NCBI GenBank assembly: GCA_023433345.1
Contig: JAEZDA010000112.1
Span: 1 to 25,813 of the forward strand
DNA length: 25,813 nt
Reading direction: 5' to 3'
From: Bacteroidota bacterium
GTDB lineage: Bacteria > Bacteroidota > Bacteroidia > Chitinophagales > Chitinophagaceae
The notes under the pieces were generated by a model that did not search any database, was not told where the DNA came from, and saw only the letters and a program-made list of their open reading frames with translations. Positions within the stretch are counted from its first letter, which is position 1; the number at the start of each line of letters is the position of its first letter. The position numbers and the translations under genes are program-made. Shown here one piece after another: positions 7,853 through 16,168 of the stretch.

Positions 7853-8935
7853 CTATTCTCTGGTTATAATTATTTCTACGCGCCTGTTTCTTGCTCTGCC
7901 TTCTTCTGATAAATTATCAGCCACAGGTTGCTCGCTGCCTTTCCCGGAAGCAAATATTTTTCCCGCATTCTCAGGACTGCGTAGCTTTATGAGATGCAAG
8001 ATACTGTAGGCGCGTTTTAAAGAAAGCTCGCGGTTATGATCTGCTGAACCGGTATTGTCGGTATGGCCAACTACATCGATTCTGGAATAAGGATCTTTTG
8101 TTGCCCTGCTGATAATTTTTTCAATTTCTTCAAAAAACGCTTTCGAAGGCTCCCATTCATTTGTTGCGAAATATAATTCGGGAAGAAGTATAGTATCTTT
8201 TTTTACCTCGGGCGGTCGTTCAGGAAAAAGGTGAACATGCTCTGTGTGCCTTGATTTTTGCGCTCTCAAAATCACTCCTGTTGATTCAGCACCGGAACAG
8301 AACAGCCCGTCAATCGGTTGAAGCTTTATCTCATCAATGAAGTAAAAAACATTACCCGCATCATTCATCAAATCCTTTTCTGAAAACGGAAGGCGATCTT
8401 CGGCAACATTTCCCAATAAACAAAACCTCCAGTTGCCCGCTGAAACAAAATTGACTTCTACCGCGTGCCACCCACGCCGCACCTCTGCAATGATGTGCTG
8501 CGGAACGATCCTTAAAAGCCGGCTTTCATCTTTCATGTCAACGCCGGCACGATTAGGCTCAGCATTTAAAAACAAAATATCAAGATGATGAAATGTTCGC
8601 AGGGAAGTATTTAGATAGAAGGTCAACTTATAAGAAACACCTTTACGCAGCGGGCATAAAGGCATGGTGTATACAAAAGGCCGTTCCCTGTCTTTCATAT
8701 TTTCTACAGGAACAGGTAAATGATTTTTACCTAGCAGCTCGCGGGGATAGGCGCGACCGTAAACTTTTGGTATATCCGCAGGGTTGATGTTGAACCAACC
8801 AACGGGAGCACAGGGAACATTAAATTCAGTGCACCAGTTTATTTCTTCAAACCCGGAATTAATGAACAGGTTCTGCGATTTTACAGGAACAAAACTTCCT
8901 GAAAGTAAAAATATCAGTAGAAGATGTTTACACAT
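7853..8935 (-). CDS. OmpA-family outer-membrane or periplasmic protein with N-terminal beta-sandwich
   Basis: A 360-residue protein with a signal peptide (MCKHLLLIFLLSGSFVPVKSQ). The N-terminal region, about residues 22-215, begins NLFINSGFEE and ends F-Y-F-I-D-E-I-K-L, a pattern typical of jelly-roll carbohydrate-binding-like folds. The C-terminal OmpA domain (about 245-360) has VVGHTDNTGSADHNRELSLKRA and ends RARNRRVEIIITRE; its Asp and Arg are those that bind the diaminopimelate of peptidoglycan. I infer anchoring to the cell wall with the sandwich as binding module. The ATG overlaps the pntB 3' end by 8 bp, and rsmF starts 18 bp after its stop, so it is embedded in the unit. Its ligand is unknown. 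Confidence 0.85.
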   Translation of the reverse strand: MCKHLLLIFLLSGSFVPVKSQNLFINSGFEEINWCTEFNVPCAPVGWFNINPADIPKVYGRAYPRELLGKNHLPVPVENMKDRERPFVYTMPLCPLRKGVSYKLTFYLNTSLRTFHHLDILFLNAEPNRAGVDMKDESRLLRIVPQHIIAEVRRGWHAVEVNFVSAGNWRFCLLGNVAEDRLPFSEKDLMNDAGNVFYFIDEIKLQPIDGLFCSGAESTGVILRAQKSRHTEHVHLFPERPPEVKKDTILLPELYFATNEWEPSKAFFEEIEKIISRATKDPYSRIDVVGHTDNTGSADHNRELSLKRAYSILHLIKLRSPENAGKIFASGKGSEQPVADNLSEEGRARNRRVEIIITRE

Positions 8936-10331
8936 TTTTTACTTCGGCGGTGAGATCCTGCAACACTTTCTTGGCATCCCCGAAGAGCATGGATGATTTG
9001 TCGTGAAAGAAAAGTTCATTCTCAATTCCCGCATAACCGGGTTTCATGCTTCTTTTGTTAATGATGATGGTTTTAGCATTCTCCACATCAAGAATAGGCA
9101 TTCCATAAATCGGCGAAGAAGGGTCCGTTTTCGCGGCAGGATTGACCACATCGTTCGCGCCAAGTACCAGCACCACATCCGTAGTTTTAAATTCCTCATT
9201 CGCTTCTTCCATCTCCTGCAGTTTTTCGTAAGGCACATCCGCTTCCGCAAGCAATACGTTCATATGCCCGGGCATTCGTCCCGCAACGGGATGGATGGCA
9301 TATTTCACTTCAACGCCTTTTTCCATCAGTATTTTTTCCAACTCATGGCATGTATGCTGTGCCTGCGCAACTGCCAGCCCATAGCCCGGAACGATCATCA
9401 CTTTATTTGCATAACTCATCACCGTGGCCGCGTCACTCAGGGTGATCTCTTTATAATGACCTTGCGTACCCGCTGCTGCAGGTCCGGATTTATTTCCACC
9501 AAATGAACCGATCAACACATTTTTCAATGAACGATTCATTGCTTTGCACATCAGCATCGTGAGCAATGTTCCTGCGGCACCCACAAGTATACCTCCTGTG
9601 AGCATCACTTTATTATCATATAAAAATCCGCCGAAGGCTGCGGCAACACCGGTAAAGCTGTTCAGGAGAGAGATAACGACCGGCATATCCGCTCCGCCGA
9701 TCGGCATCACGAAAAACACTCCATATAATAACGATAGCAGGAGGATCACATAAACCATTACATGAACGGTGGGATCCAACACGAGATATATAGCTGAACC
9801 TATTGCCGCCGCGAGCACAAAAAGATTAAGGATATTCTGACCTGTAAAGCTGAAATCTTTCACCTTTCCATTCAGTTTCCCCCAAGCGATCATGCTGCCT
9901 GAAAAAGATACGCTGCCGATAATGAGCCCGAGTACAATTATAATGATGGTTCCTGTATGTTCACCAATTCCCGTAAGTGCCATTTGACTATGCAGGTGGT
10001 TGAATTCAACAAGAGAGATCAATGCCGCACAAGCGCCACCCATACCATTGAAAAGGCTTACCATTTCCGGCATTGCGGTCATCTTCACCTTCTTCGCGGC
10101 AAGTGTTCCGATGATGCCGCCAATTGCAAGTCCGCCGAAGACCCACGCATAATTACGCAGGCCGTTACCATCAGCATCGCTGTAAAGAAATATAGTTCCC
10201 AAAATTGCCAGCCCCATACCAAAGGCGGCGACAAGGTTTCCTTTACGCGCAGTGGAAGGATGCGACAACATTTTCAATCCGATGATAAATGTTACCGAAG
10301 CGATGAGGTAAAGTATGGTTAGAATTTGCAT
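8928..10331 (-). CDS. pntB: NAD(P) transhydrogenase subunit beta
   Basis: A 467-residue integral inner-membrane subunit of the proton-translocating transhydrogenase. It has about nine hydrophobic segments in the first 280 residues (domain II), then the NADP(H)-binding domain III with VPGYGLAVAQAQH, HPVAGRMPGHMNVLLAEA and VLGANDVVNPAA, all diagnostic. Length matches the family (about 462). With PntAA and PntAB it couples proton entry to hydride transfer from NADH to NADP+. It follows pntAB by 15 bp and overlaps the OmpA-like gene by 8 bp. Confidence 0.97.
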   Translation of the reverse strand: MQILTILYLIASVTFIIGLKMLSHPSTARKGNLVAAFGMGLAILGTIFLYSDADGNGLRNYAWVFGGLAIGGIIGTLAAKKVKMTAMPEMVSLFNGMGGACAALISLVEFNHLHSQMALTGIGEHTGTIIIIVLGLIIGSVSFSGSMIAWGKLNGKVKDFSFTGQNILNLFVLAAAIGSAIYLVLDPTVHVMVYVILLLSLLYGVFFVMPIGGADMPVVISLLNSFTGVAAAFGGFLYDNKVMLTGGILVGAAGTLLTMLMCKAMNRSLKNVLIGSFGGNKSGPAAAGTQGHYKEITLSDAATVMSYANKVMIVPGYGLAVAQAQHTCHELEKILMEKGVEVKYAIHPVAGRMPGHMNVLLAEADVPYEKLQEMEEANEEFKTTDVVLVLGANDVVNPAAKTDPSSPIYGMPILDVENAKTIIINKRSMKPGYAGIENELFFHDKSSMLFGDAKKVLQDLTAEVKNV

Positions 10332-10346
10332 GAAAGGATCGGAAAA

Positions 10347-10673
10347 TTAATGTGAAGATTTTTTTGCGCCCTTGCCTTTAAACATTTCGAGCATTCTGTC
10401 TGTCACCACGAAACCTCCCACCACATTCAGCGTTCCCAGAATTACTGCGAGAAAGCCCAAACCGAGTGCGAGATAATTTCCTTCCTCGGCCTGCCCCATT
10501 ACGATGATGGCGCCGATGATCACCACGCCATGAATGGCATTTGCCCCGCTCATTAAAGGCGTGTGCAGCACGCTGGGTACGCGTCCGATCACTTCAATGC
10601 CCACGAATATCATCAGGATAACGATGTAGATGATCTGTTGATTAACGGTTATCCATTCGAGGAAATTTTCCAT
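10347..10673 (-). CDS. pntAB: NAD(P) transhydrogenase subunit alpha, membrane part (alpha-2)
   Basis: This short 108-residue protein has three hydrophobic helices (about 13-32, 46-60, 69-90) and conserved stretches RVPSVLHTPLMSGANAIHG and GTLNVVGGFVVTDRML. They match the membrane C-terminal part of E. coli PntA. Here it is a separate gene, giving the three-subunit arrangement known from Rhodospirillum rubrum. It lies 9 bp after pntAA and 15 bp before pntB. Confidence 0.95.
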   Translation of the reverse strand: MENFLEWITVNQQIIYIVILMIFVGIEVIGRVPSVLHTPLMSGANAIHGVVIIGAIIVMGQAEEGNYLALGLGFLAVILGTLNVVGGFVVTDRMLEMFKGKGAKKSSH

Positions 10674-10682
10674 GGCGTTCTT

Positions 10683-11807
10683 TTAAACTGTTGAAGGTTG
10701 CGGAAGAAGAAAGGGATGGATCACCTCTCCATCTTTAATAATGCAAGAGCCTTTAACGAGGTCGTCTGCAAAATCAAGATTCAATTCTCCATCTTTAATG
10801 ATCAGCTGTAAGAAATTCAGAATATTCTTTCCGTACAACTTGCTTGCATCCACAGGCATTGTTCCGGGCAATCTTGAATTGCCGATGATGGTTACATTAT
10901 TATAAACAATGGTTTCACTGTTTTTTGTTTGGGAAGTGTTTCCACCGGTGGCCGCTGCAAGATCTATGATCACTGAACCCGGTTTCATTTTCTGCAACAT
11001 GTCGTCAGTGATCAACACAGGCGCAGGCTTACCGGGAATTTGCGCGGTGGTGATCACTATATCAGCCTTTGCCACGCTCTCCGAAATTTTTTCTTTCTGG
11101 CGACGAATGAAATCCTCCGATTGTTCAACGGCATATCCGCCCGCTTTTGAAGCATCCGCCGCGCCTTCCACCTCAATGAATTTTGCACCAAGGCTCATTA
11201 CTTCTTCTTTCACGGCAGGGCGCGTATCAAATACTTCCACAACAGCGCCAAGTCTTCGCGCCGTAGCAATGGCCTGCAAGCCAGCAACTCCGGCACCGAG
11301 TATCATCATCTTCGCAGGAGGAATTGTTCCTGCGGCAGTCATAAACATCGGGAAGTAACGCGGGAATTTTTCAGCTGCCAATAACACAGCTTTGTATCCT
11401 GCAATGTTAGCCTGGCTGCTCAATACGTCCATGCTTTGCGCGCGTGTGGTACGTGGCAGCATGTCCATACTAAAAACTGTTTTACCTGCAGAGCACCAGG
11501 AAGCCAAATTATCTTTTTGATTGAGAGGCTGAAAAGTACCAAGCACTGCGCTTCCTTTAAAGGCGCCAAGATCCTGATTGGTTAGCGGATTTATCGATAA
11601 AACTATTTTGGAACGATCAAGCACATCTCCTCTTGAAGCCACTGAAGCACCCGCCTGCGTGTAAAGTTCGTCGCTTGCAAAAACATTTCGCCCTGCGCCC
11701 GATTCAACAAGCACATCCACCTTCCACTTTTTTAATGTGGCAATATGTTCGGGCAAAATTGAAACCCGTGATTCAAAACCGGGTTCCTGCAAAACGCCAA
11801 TGATCAT
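10683..11807 (-). CDS. pntAA: NAD(P) transhydrogenase subunit alpha, NAD-binding part (alpha-1)
   Basis: The 374-residue soluble domain I of transhydrogenase binds NAD(H). It belongs to the alanine dehydrogenase/PNT superfamily: the N-terminal half shows GVLQEPGFESRVSILPEH, and the Rossmann domain carries ILGAGVAGLQAIATARRLGA followed by VEVFDTRPAVKEEV. The next conserved segment is VITTAQIPGKPAPVLITDDM. The gene starts 26 bp after the methyltransferase stop and 9 bp before pntAB. Alanine dehydrogenase is ruled out by the adjoining membrane subunits. Confidence 0.96.
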   Translation of the reverse strand: MIIGVLQEPGFESRVSILPEHIATLKKWKVDVLVESGAGRNVFASDELYTQAGASVASRGDVLDRSKIVLSINPLTNQDLGAFKGSAVLGTFQPLNQKDNLASWCSAGKTVFSMDMLPRTTRAQSMDVLSSQANIAGYKAVLLAAEKFPRYFPMFMTAAGTIPPAKMMILGAGVAGLQAIATARRLGAVVEVFDTRPAVKEEVMSLGAKFIEVEGAADASKAGGYAVEQSEDFIRRQKEKISESVAKADIVITTAQIPGKPAPVLITDDMLQKMKPGSVIIDLAAATGGNTSQTKNSETIVYNNVTIIGNSRLPGTMPVDASKLYGKNILNFLQLIIKDGELNLDFADDLVKGSCIIKDGEVIHPFLLPQPSTV

Positions 11808-11833
11808 AAGCTTTAGAATATCGACTAAGATAA

Positions 11834-12625
11834 TTAAAATCTTATCGTGAAATGTTGCCTATGCTTAAAGTCTTTTCGAAAAAATACAATGCCGATAAAG
11901 AACAGATCGATCGTAAGTGTGACCGCGTCATCTTTCTTTATCTCTTCCCAGGCCGCTTCCATTTCCGAACTCCAGTGAATATCGTCAAATATAAGAATCG
12001 AATTTTCGTGAACCGAATGTTTGATCTGTCCAAAATATTCCAGCGTTGGTTTATAGCGATGATTGCCATCTACAAATGCGAGGTCTACACGCGGCATAGA
12101 CTCCAGTACGGGCTTAAGATGTTGTTCAAACGTTCCGGTATGGAGCCTGATGTTGTTCAGGTGCATTTTTTGAAAACACTCTTTCGCAACCGCAGCTATC
12201 TCCGGCGAGCCTTCAATGGTGTGCACAGTTTCCACAGCTTTTGATAAATAAGAAGTGGTCACGCCAAGCGAGGTGCCCAACTCTAAAACGTTTTTTGACT
12301 CATAATATTTCGCGATGCGAAACAAGAGTTTGCCGTATTTAGCGGGTTTGAGGGATGTTTTTGCAATGCCGGATACTGTTCTTTTATTGTTCTTCAGAGT
12401 TATTGAACCCGCCCCGAAATCCTGCACGTTAAGAACACGCTTATCACGAAGCAATTTTTGTCGTGTATCCCCAACCGTTATATAGTGATCATAAGGTCCG
12501 TTATCATTCAGCACATGTTTTACAAAATCGAAAACAAAGGGAGAATGAATACCATGGCCTTTTCCATTCGAAGCGGAAAAATAATATTTGAGATATTTTT
12601 TTGCTAATTGAAGAGGACTGTACAC
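11834..12625 (-). CDS. Class I SAM-dependent methyltransferase (Methyltransf_24-like)
   Basis: A 263-residue protein with a Rossmann-type methylase core. Motif I is VLELGTSLGVTTSYLSKA, the acidic strand-2 end is HTIEGSPEIAAVAKE, and the later motifs are VDLAFVDGNHRY and ILIFDDIHWSSEMEAAW. This resembles O-methyltransferase and Methyltransf_24 proteins; the DGNH and DD residues suggest metal-assisted chemistry, an inference. The N-terminal extension with ASNGKGHGIHSPFVFDFV appears to be a conserved Bacteroidota feature. The start is a GTG at 12625, since no ATG precedes the conserved N-terminus. It sits 12 bp after folA and 26 bp before pntAA. The substrate is unknown. Confidence 0.82.
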   Translation of the reverse strand: MYSPLQLAKKYLKYYFSASNGKGHGIHSPFVFDFVKHVLNDNGPYDHYITVGDTRQKLLRDKRVLNVQDFGAGSITLKNNKRTVSGIAKTSLKPAKYGKLLFRIAKYYESKNVLELGTSLGVTTSYLSKAVETVHTIEGSPEIAAVAKECFQKMHLNNIRLHTGTFEQHLKPVLESMPRVDLAFVDGNHRYKPTLEYFGQIKHSVHENSILIFDDIHWSSEMEAAWEEIKKDDAVTLTIDLFFIGIVFFRKDFKHRQHFTIRF

Positions 12626-12637
12626 GGGGGGTGTGAA

Positions 12638-13126
12638 TTAAATTTTATTCCACACTTCAAAGGTATAAGGCCATGCATGCTTTTCATCAACTTCAAATCT
12701 TTTTTCTGATTCGAGATTGAATTCACCGGAATTTATTTCCGGGTAAAATGTATCACCTTCAAGCGTCGTGTGAACGCGTGTCATGTAGATTCGGTCAGTA
12801 ACTTCCATTGTTTGCCGGTATATTTCCCCTCCGCCAATTATGAAGATCTCTTTGAAATTTTCATTTCGTGCGTATTCTATTGCCTTGCTGATGTTTCCAA
12901 CGCGAACAACTCCTTCCCTGTTCCAGTCTTTATTGGTTGTGATTACAATGTTCAATCTCCCCGGCAAAGGTTTGTTCACACTTTCGAATGTTTTTCTTCC
13001 CATTATAACAACCATTGCCCAGGTAAGGTTTTTAAAATATTTGAGATCGTTAGGGAGGTGCCAAAGAAGCTGACCATTCTTTCCAATCGCATTATTTTCT
13101 GTTGCAGCAACCAGGTGAGAGATCAT
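12638..13126 (-). CDS. folA: Dihydrofolate reductase
   Basis: A 162-residue cytosolic enzyme that reduces dihydrofolate to tetrahydrofolate with NADPH. The motifs are ISHLVAATENNAIGKNGQLL, WHLPNDLKYFKNLT with the catalytic Asp, VIMGRKTFESVNKPLPGR, and IIGGGEIYRQTM with the NADPH-binding Gly run. The ATG at 13126 gives the standard N-terminus. It follows thyA by 16 bp, the usual pairing, because thymidylate synthase produces the dihydrofolate that this enzyme recycles. Confidence 0.97.
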   Translation of the reverse strand: MISHLVAATENNAIGKNGQLLWHLPNDLKYFKNLTWAMVVIMGRKTFESVNKPLPGRLNIVITTNKDWNREGVVRVGNISKAIEYARNENFKEIFIIGGGEIYRQTMEVTDRIYMTRVHTTLEGDTFYPEINSGEFNLESEKRFEVDEKHAWPYTFEVWNKI

Positions 13127-13142
13127 TCAGAAAAGTTTTAAG

Positions 13143-13955
13143 TTAAACAGCAACAGGAGCTTTAATAGCAGGGTGGCTTTGATAATTGATCAATTCAAAA
13201 TCTTCGAACTTAAATTCAAATATGCCTTTCACCTCCGGATTGATCTTCATCTGTGGCAAAGGAAAAGGATCGCGCCTCAATTGCAATTCGGCCTGTTCAA
13301 AATGATTGTTATATAAATGTGCATCGCCAAATGAATGGATAAATTCTCCCGGATCCATGTCAACCACCTGAGCGATCATCATAGTGAGCAAGGCATAGGA
13401 GGCAATATTAAAAGGAACGCCAAGAAAAACATCAGCACTCCTTTGGTATAACTGGCAACTCAATTTTCTCTTACCATTCTCACCTGCTGGGGAAGTATAA
13501 AATTGGAAAAGGCAATGGCAGGGCATGAGATTCATGCGAGGAAGATCAGCCACATTCCACGCGCTGATGATCAGGCGACGGCTGTCGGGATTGGTTTTTA
13601 ACTGCTGAATAAGATCTGTGACCTGGTCCACCGTTTTACCATCGGCACCTTCCCATGAACGCCATTGTTTGCCGTACACGGGACCAAGATCGCCATTCTC
13701 ATCAGCCCATTCATCCCAGATGCTTACCTTGTTTTCCTTCAGCCAGGCAATGTTTGTGTCGCCTTTTAAGAACCAGAGCAATTCATAAAGGATACTCTTC
13801 AAATGAACTTTCTTCGTGGTCACCAGCGGAAACCCATCCTGCAAATTGAACCTCATTTGGTAGCCGAATACGCTTCGTGTACCCGTACCCGTTCGGTCGC
13901 TTTTATCGGCACCGGTTTCAATAATATGTTTAAGTAGGGAAAGATATTGCTGCAT
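13143..13955 (-). CDS. thyA: Thymidylate synthase
   Basis: A 270-residue enzyme that converts dUMP to dTMP, using methylene-tetrahydrofolate as both carbon donor and reductant. It has SDRTGTGTRSVFGYQMRFNL at the folate/phosphate site, ELLWFLKGDTNIAWL, NLMPCHCLFQFY with the nucleophilic Cys, the QLYQRSADVFLGVPFNIASY segment and HLYNNHFEQAELQL. The start chosen is the ATG at 13955 (MQQYLSLLKH), which matches the family; the frame stays open from a TTG 15 bp upstream. It heads a run of eight closely spaced genes. Upstream on the minus strand, TATCTTGC is a near match to the -7 box, with TTTG 17 bp before it. Confidence 0.97.
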   Translation of the reverse strand: MQQYLSLLKHIIETGADKSDRTGTGTRSVFGYQMRFNLQDGFPLVTTKKVHLKSILYELLWFLKGDTNIAWLKENKVSIWDEWADENGDLGPVYGKQWRSWEGADGKTVDQVTDLIQQLKTNPDSRRLIISAWNVADLPRMNLMPCHCLFQFYTSPAGENGKRKLSCQLYQRSADVFLGVPFNIASYALLTMMIAQVVDMDPGEFIHSFGDAHLYNNHFEQAELQLRRDPFPLPQMKINPEVKGIFEFKFEDFELINYQSHPAIKAPVAV

Positions 13956-14059
13956 GGGTGCAAGATACAATTTGACAAAAGATCAAACCCGGCCCAAACC
14001 GGGCTGTGGAAAGGCGGTGCATAGCTTTCTTTTAACAGCCCAAAAAGCCGTGAGAGCAG

Positions 14060-14067
14060 TATCTTTG
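14060..14067 (+). promoter_or_regulatory. -7 promoter box for mnmA
   Basis: TATCTTTG followed by C matches the Bacteroidota TAnnTTTG(C) box exactly. It ends only 8 bp before the mnmA ATG, so transcription would start within a few bases of the start codon. No convincing -33 TTTG is visible. Confidence 0.45.
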
Positions 14068-14075
14068 CACATCGT

Positions 14076-15185
14076 ATGAGTACAAAAGGTAAAGTATTGA
14101 TGGCCATGAGCGGCGGTATCGACAGCACGGTTGCTGCCCTGATGCTGCACAAACAGGGCTACGAGGTGGTGGGAATTACCATGAAAACCTGGGATTATGC
14201 AACCAGTACCGGCCCCACGGGCAAGAAGGAAACTGGTTGCTGTAATATAGACAGCTTTAATGATGCTCGGCTGGCTGCGGTGCAGCATGGCTTTCCACAT
14301 TTTATATTGGACATCAGGGAAGAATTCGGCGATTTCGTGATTGAAAACTTTGTGGATGAATACCTTGCAGGCCGAACGCCCAACCCCTGCGTGATGTGCA
14401 ATACGCACATTAAATGGCGCGCCTTATTGAAAAGAGCCGATGCTTTGGGATGCGATTTCATTGCCACCGGGCATTATGCGCAGGTTCACCAGCACGAAAA
14501 TGGAAGATATTTTATTCGAAAAGGTTTGGATGAAACTAAGGACCAAAGCTATGCGCTGTGGGGCTTGCAGCAGGATCTGTTGAGCCGTACGCTGCTTCCA
14601 TTGGGCACTTACCATAAAACCGAGATCAGGCAGATGGCCCACGATTTCGGATATCCCGAACTGGCCAAAAAAAGCGAGAGCTACGAAATTTGTTTCGTAC
14701 CAGATAACGATTACCGCGGTTTTTTGAAACGCCGCGTGCCGGGGCTGGAAGAAAAAGTGGATGGCGGAAATTTTGTTGACCCATCGGGAAAGATCCTAGG
14801 AAAACATAAAGGCTATCCTTTTTATACCATCGGGCAAAGAAAAGGTCTGGATATAGCGCTTGGCAAGCCTGCTTTTGTCACGGCGATAGATCCGGATACC
14901 AACACCGTTGTACTCGGAGAAGAGAATGACCTGCAACGCACTGAAATGCGCGTGGGCAAGTTGAACTGGATGAAATACGATGGATTCTCAGGTGAAATGG
15001 ATGCTGTTACAAAGATCCGTTACAAAGACGCCGGTGCAATGGCCTCCCTTGAAGCATACGAAAACGGGGTGAATGTGCGTTTTTATGATGCGGTGAAGGG
15101 CGTCGCGCCGGGGCAAAGCGCTGTTTTCTATGAAGGCGATGATGTGATCGGCGGCGGTGTTATTCAACGCATGCCCGTTTTTTAA
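14076..15185 (+). CDS. mnmA: tRNA-specific 2-thiouridylase
   Basis: The enzyme thiolates U34 of tRNAs for Lys, Glu and Gln, using ATP and sulfur relayed from a cysteine desulfurase. Its 369 residues match the family. The PP-loop AMSGGIDSTVAALML is near residue 12. The catalytic cysteines lie in GRTPNPCVMCNTHIKW and SESYEICFVPDNDYRGFL. The central region GKHKGYPFYTIGQRKGLDIA and the C-terminal beta-barrel with VRFYDAVKGVAPGQSAVFYE are as expected. It diverges from thyA across a 120-bp gap, with a -7 box at 14060-14067 and a GC-rich inverted repeat at 13988-14003. The lipoprotein gene follows 29 bp downstream and may be co-transcribed. Confidence 0.97.
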   Translation: MSTKGKVLMAMSGGIDSTVAALMLHKQGYEVVGITMKTWDYATSTGPTGKKETGCCNIDSFNDARLAAVQHGFPHFILDIREEFGDFVIENFVDEYLAGRTPNPCVMCNTHIKWRALLKRADALGCDFIATGHYAQVHQHENGRYFIRKGLDETKDQSYALWGLQQDLLSRTLLPLGTYHKTEIRQMAHDFGYPELAKKSESYEICFVPDNDYRGFLKRRVPGLEEKVDGGNFVDPSGKILGKHKGYPFYTIGQRKGLDIALGKPAFVTAIDPDTNTVVLGEENDLQRTEMRVGKLNWMKYDGFSGEMDAVTKIRYKDAGAMASLEAYENGVNVRFYDAVKGVAPGQSAVFYEGDDVIGGGVIQRMPVF

Positions 15186-15214
15186 GGTTCGCGGGTATTA
15201 CCTAACTTAAGGCC

Positions 15215-15958
15215 ATGAAAAAAATACTGGTGCCGATGCTGGCACTTTTCGCTCTTGCAATTTCTTCCTGCGAAAAATCTGAAGAAATACAAAGTACTCC
15301 CATCTCCGATTATGCCCCACTGTTAGTGGGCAAATATATCGCCTACCAGCTTGATTCAACCATCTATACCGATTTTGGTGTTACGCGCGAAGTTCATAGC
15401 TATGAGGTGAAGTATGAAGTGGATGAGGAGATCACTGACGCGCTTAATGAAACTGCGTTTAGGGTTGTCCGTTATATTAGAAATATCGGTGGCACTACGT
15501 GGACGCCAGACGCCACCTTCATGGCAAAGAACACCGGCCAATCGCTCGAATTTGTTGAGAACAATCTGCGCTTCATCAAATTGCGCCTCCCCTTCTCAAA
15601 CGGATTTTCCTGGAAAGGAAATTCATATTTCGATACACAGTCGCAGTACTCCGAGCTGAATTATATGGACGATTGGGATTACCAGTATGAGGCCGTTGGT
15701 GAGCCTGCAACCGTGGGCGGACTGACCTTTCCGAACACCGTCACCGTTAATCAGCGCGACGAAATTATCGGTGACCCCAATGAACCGCAGTTTTACAGCG
15801 AGGTGAATTACAGTGTGGAACAATACGCGAAAGAGATCGGCCTTATCTACAAAGAATTCTACCACGACGAATATCAGCCACCAACCACCATCGGCGGCAG
15901 CGGCTATCACGTGGATGGATCGTACGGAGTAAAGCTATCGGTGATAGACTATAATTAG
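15215..15958 (+). CDS. Hypothetical lipoprotein, 247 aa
   Basis: I do not recognise a characterised family. The N-terminus MKKILVPMLALFALAISSC is a lipoprotein signal with lipobox I-S-S-C and Cys19, followed by E-K-S-E-E, an acidic stretch compatible with surface export in Bacteroidota. The mature part is rich in Tyr, Asp and beta-prone segments, with YAPLLVGKYIAYQLDSTIYT near its start, a motif common in small Bacteroidota lipoproteins. There are no further Cys residues. It follows mnmA by 29 bp on the same strand. A 7-bp-phased repeat begins at the first base after its stop codon. Function unknown. Confidence 0.82.
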   Translation: MKKILVPMLALFALAISSCEKSEEIQSTPISDYAPLLVGKYIAYQLDSTIYTDFGVTREVHSYEVKYEVDEEITDALNETAFRVVRYIRNIGGTTWTPDATFMAKNTGQSLEFVENNLRFIKLRLPFSNGFSWKGNSYFDTQSQYSELNYMDDWDYQYEAVGEPATVGGLTFPNTVTVNQRDEIIGDPNEPQFYSEVNYSVEQYAKEIGLIYKEFYHDEYQPPTTIGGSGYHVDGSYGVKLSVIDYN

Positions 15959-16000
15959 TAGGATTTACGGTGTACGATTTACGATGTACGATTTACGATG
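15959..16000. repeat. 7-bp-phased repeat, 6 units (TACGATT/TACGATG)
   Basis: Six heptamers fill this tract without a gap. The last four alternate TACGATT and TACGATG exactly (15973-16000), so the period can also be read as 14 bp; the first two are TAGGATT and TACGGTG. The tract starts at the base right after the lipoprotein stop codon. A related tract lies at 17323-17364. Confidence 0.88.
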
Positions 16001-16110
16001 GATGCTCTCTTAGTGGACCTCAGTTTCACTGTGAATCTCCGTGACGACTGTTAGTTTGAAGTTGGTAGTTCCTGCATGTTTTTACAATTGACTATGTAGG
16101 ATGCGATTTA

Positions 16111-16159
16111 GCCTTTACCTTTTACAACAAACTCACAACTCAAAACCCAAGACTTAAAA
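16111..16159. repeat. Degenerate 7-bp-phased repeat, about 7 units (CTCAAAA-like)
   Basis: Units such as CTCACAA (16132-16138), CTCAAAA (16139-16145), CCCAAGA and CTTAAAA keep exact 7-bp spacing, with weaker units upstream (GCCTTTA, CCTTTTA, CAACAAA). The shared pattern is C at position 1 and A at the end. The tract stops 9 bp short of the dinB stop codon. Confidence 0.6.
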
Positions 16160-16168
16160 CTACCCTCC

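Noticed and set aside
13983..14408. 141-codon minus frame over the mnmA start
   Set aside because: It lies opposite the mnmA PP-loop region and covers the divergent promoter area; no protein motif is visible.
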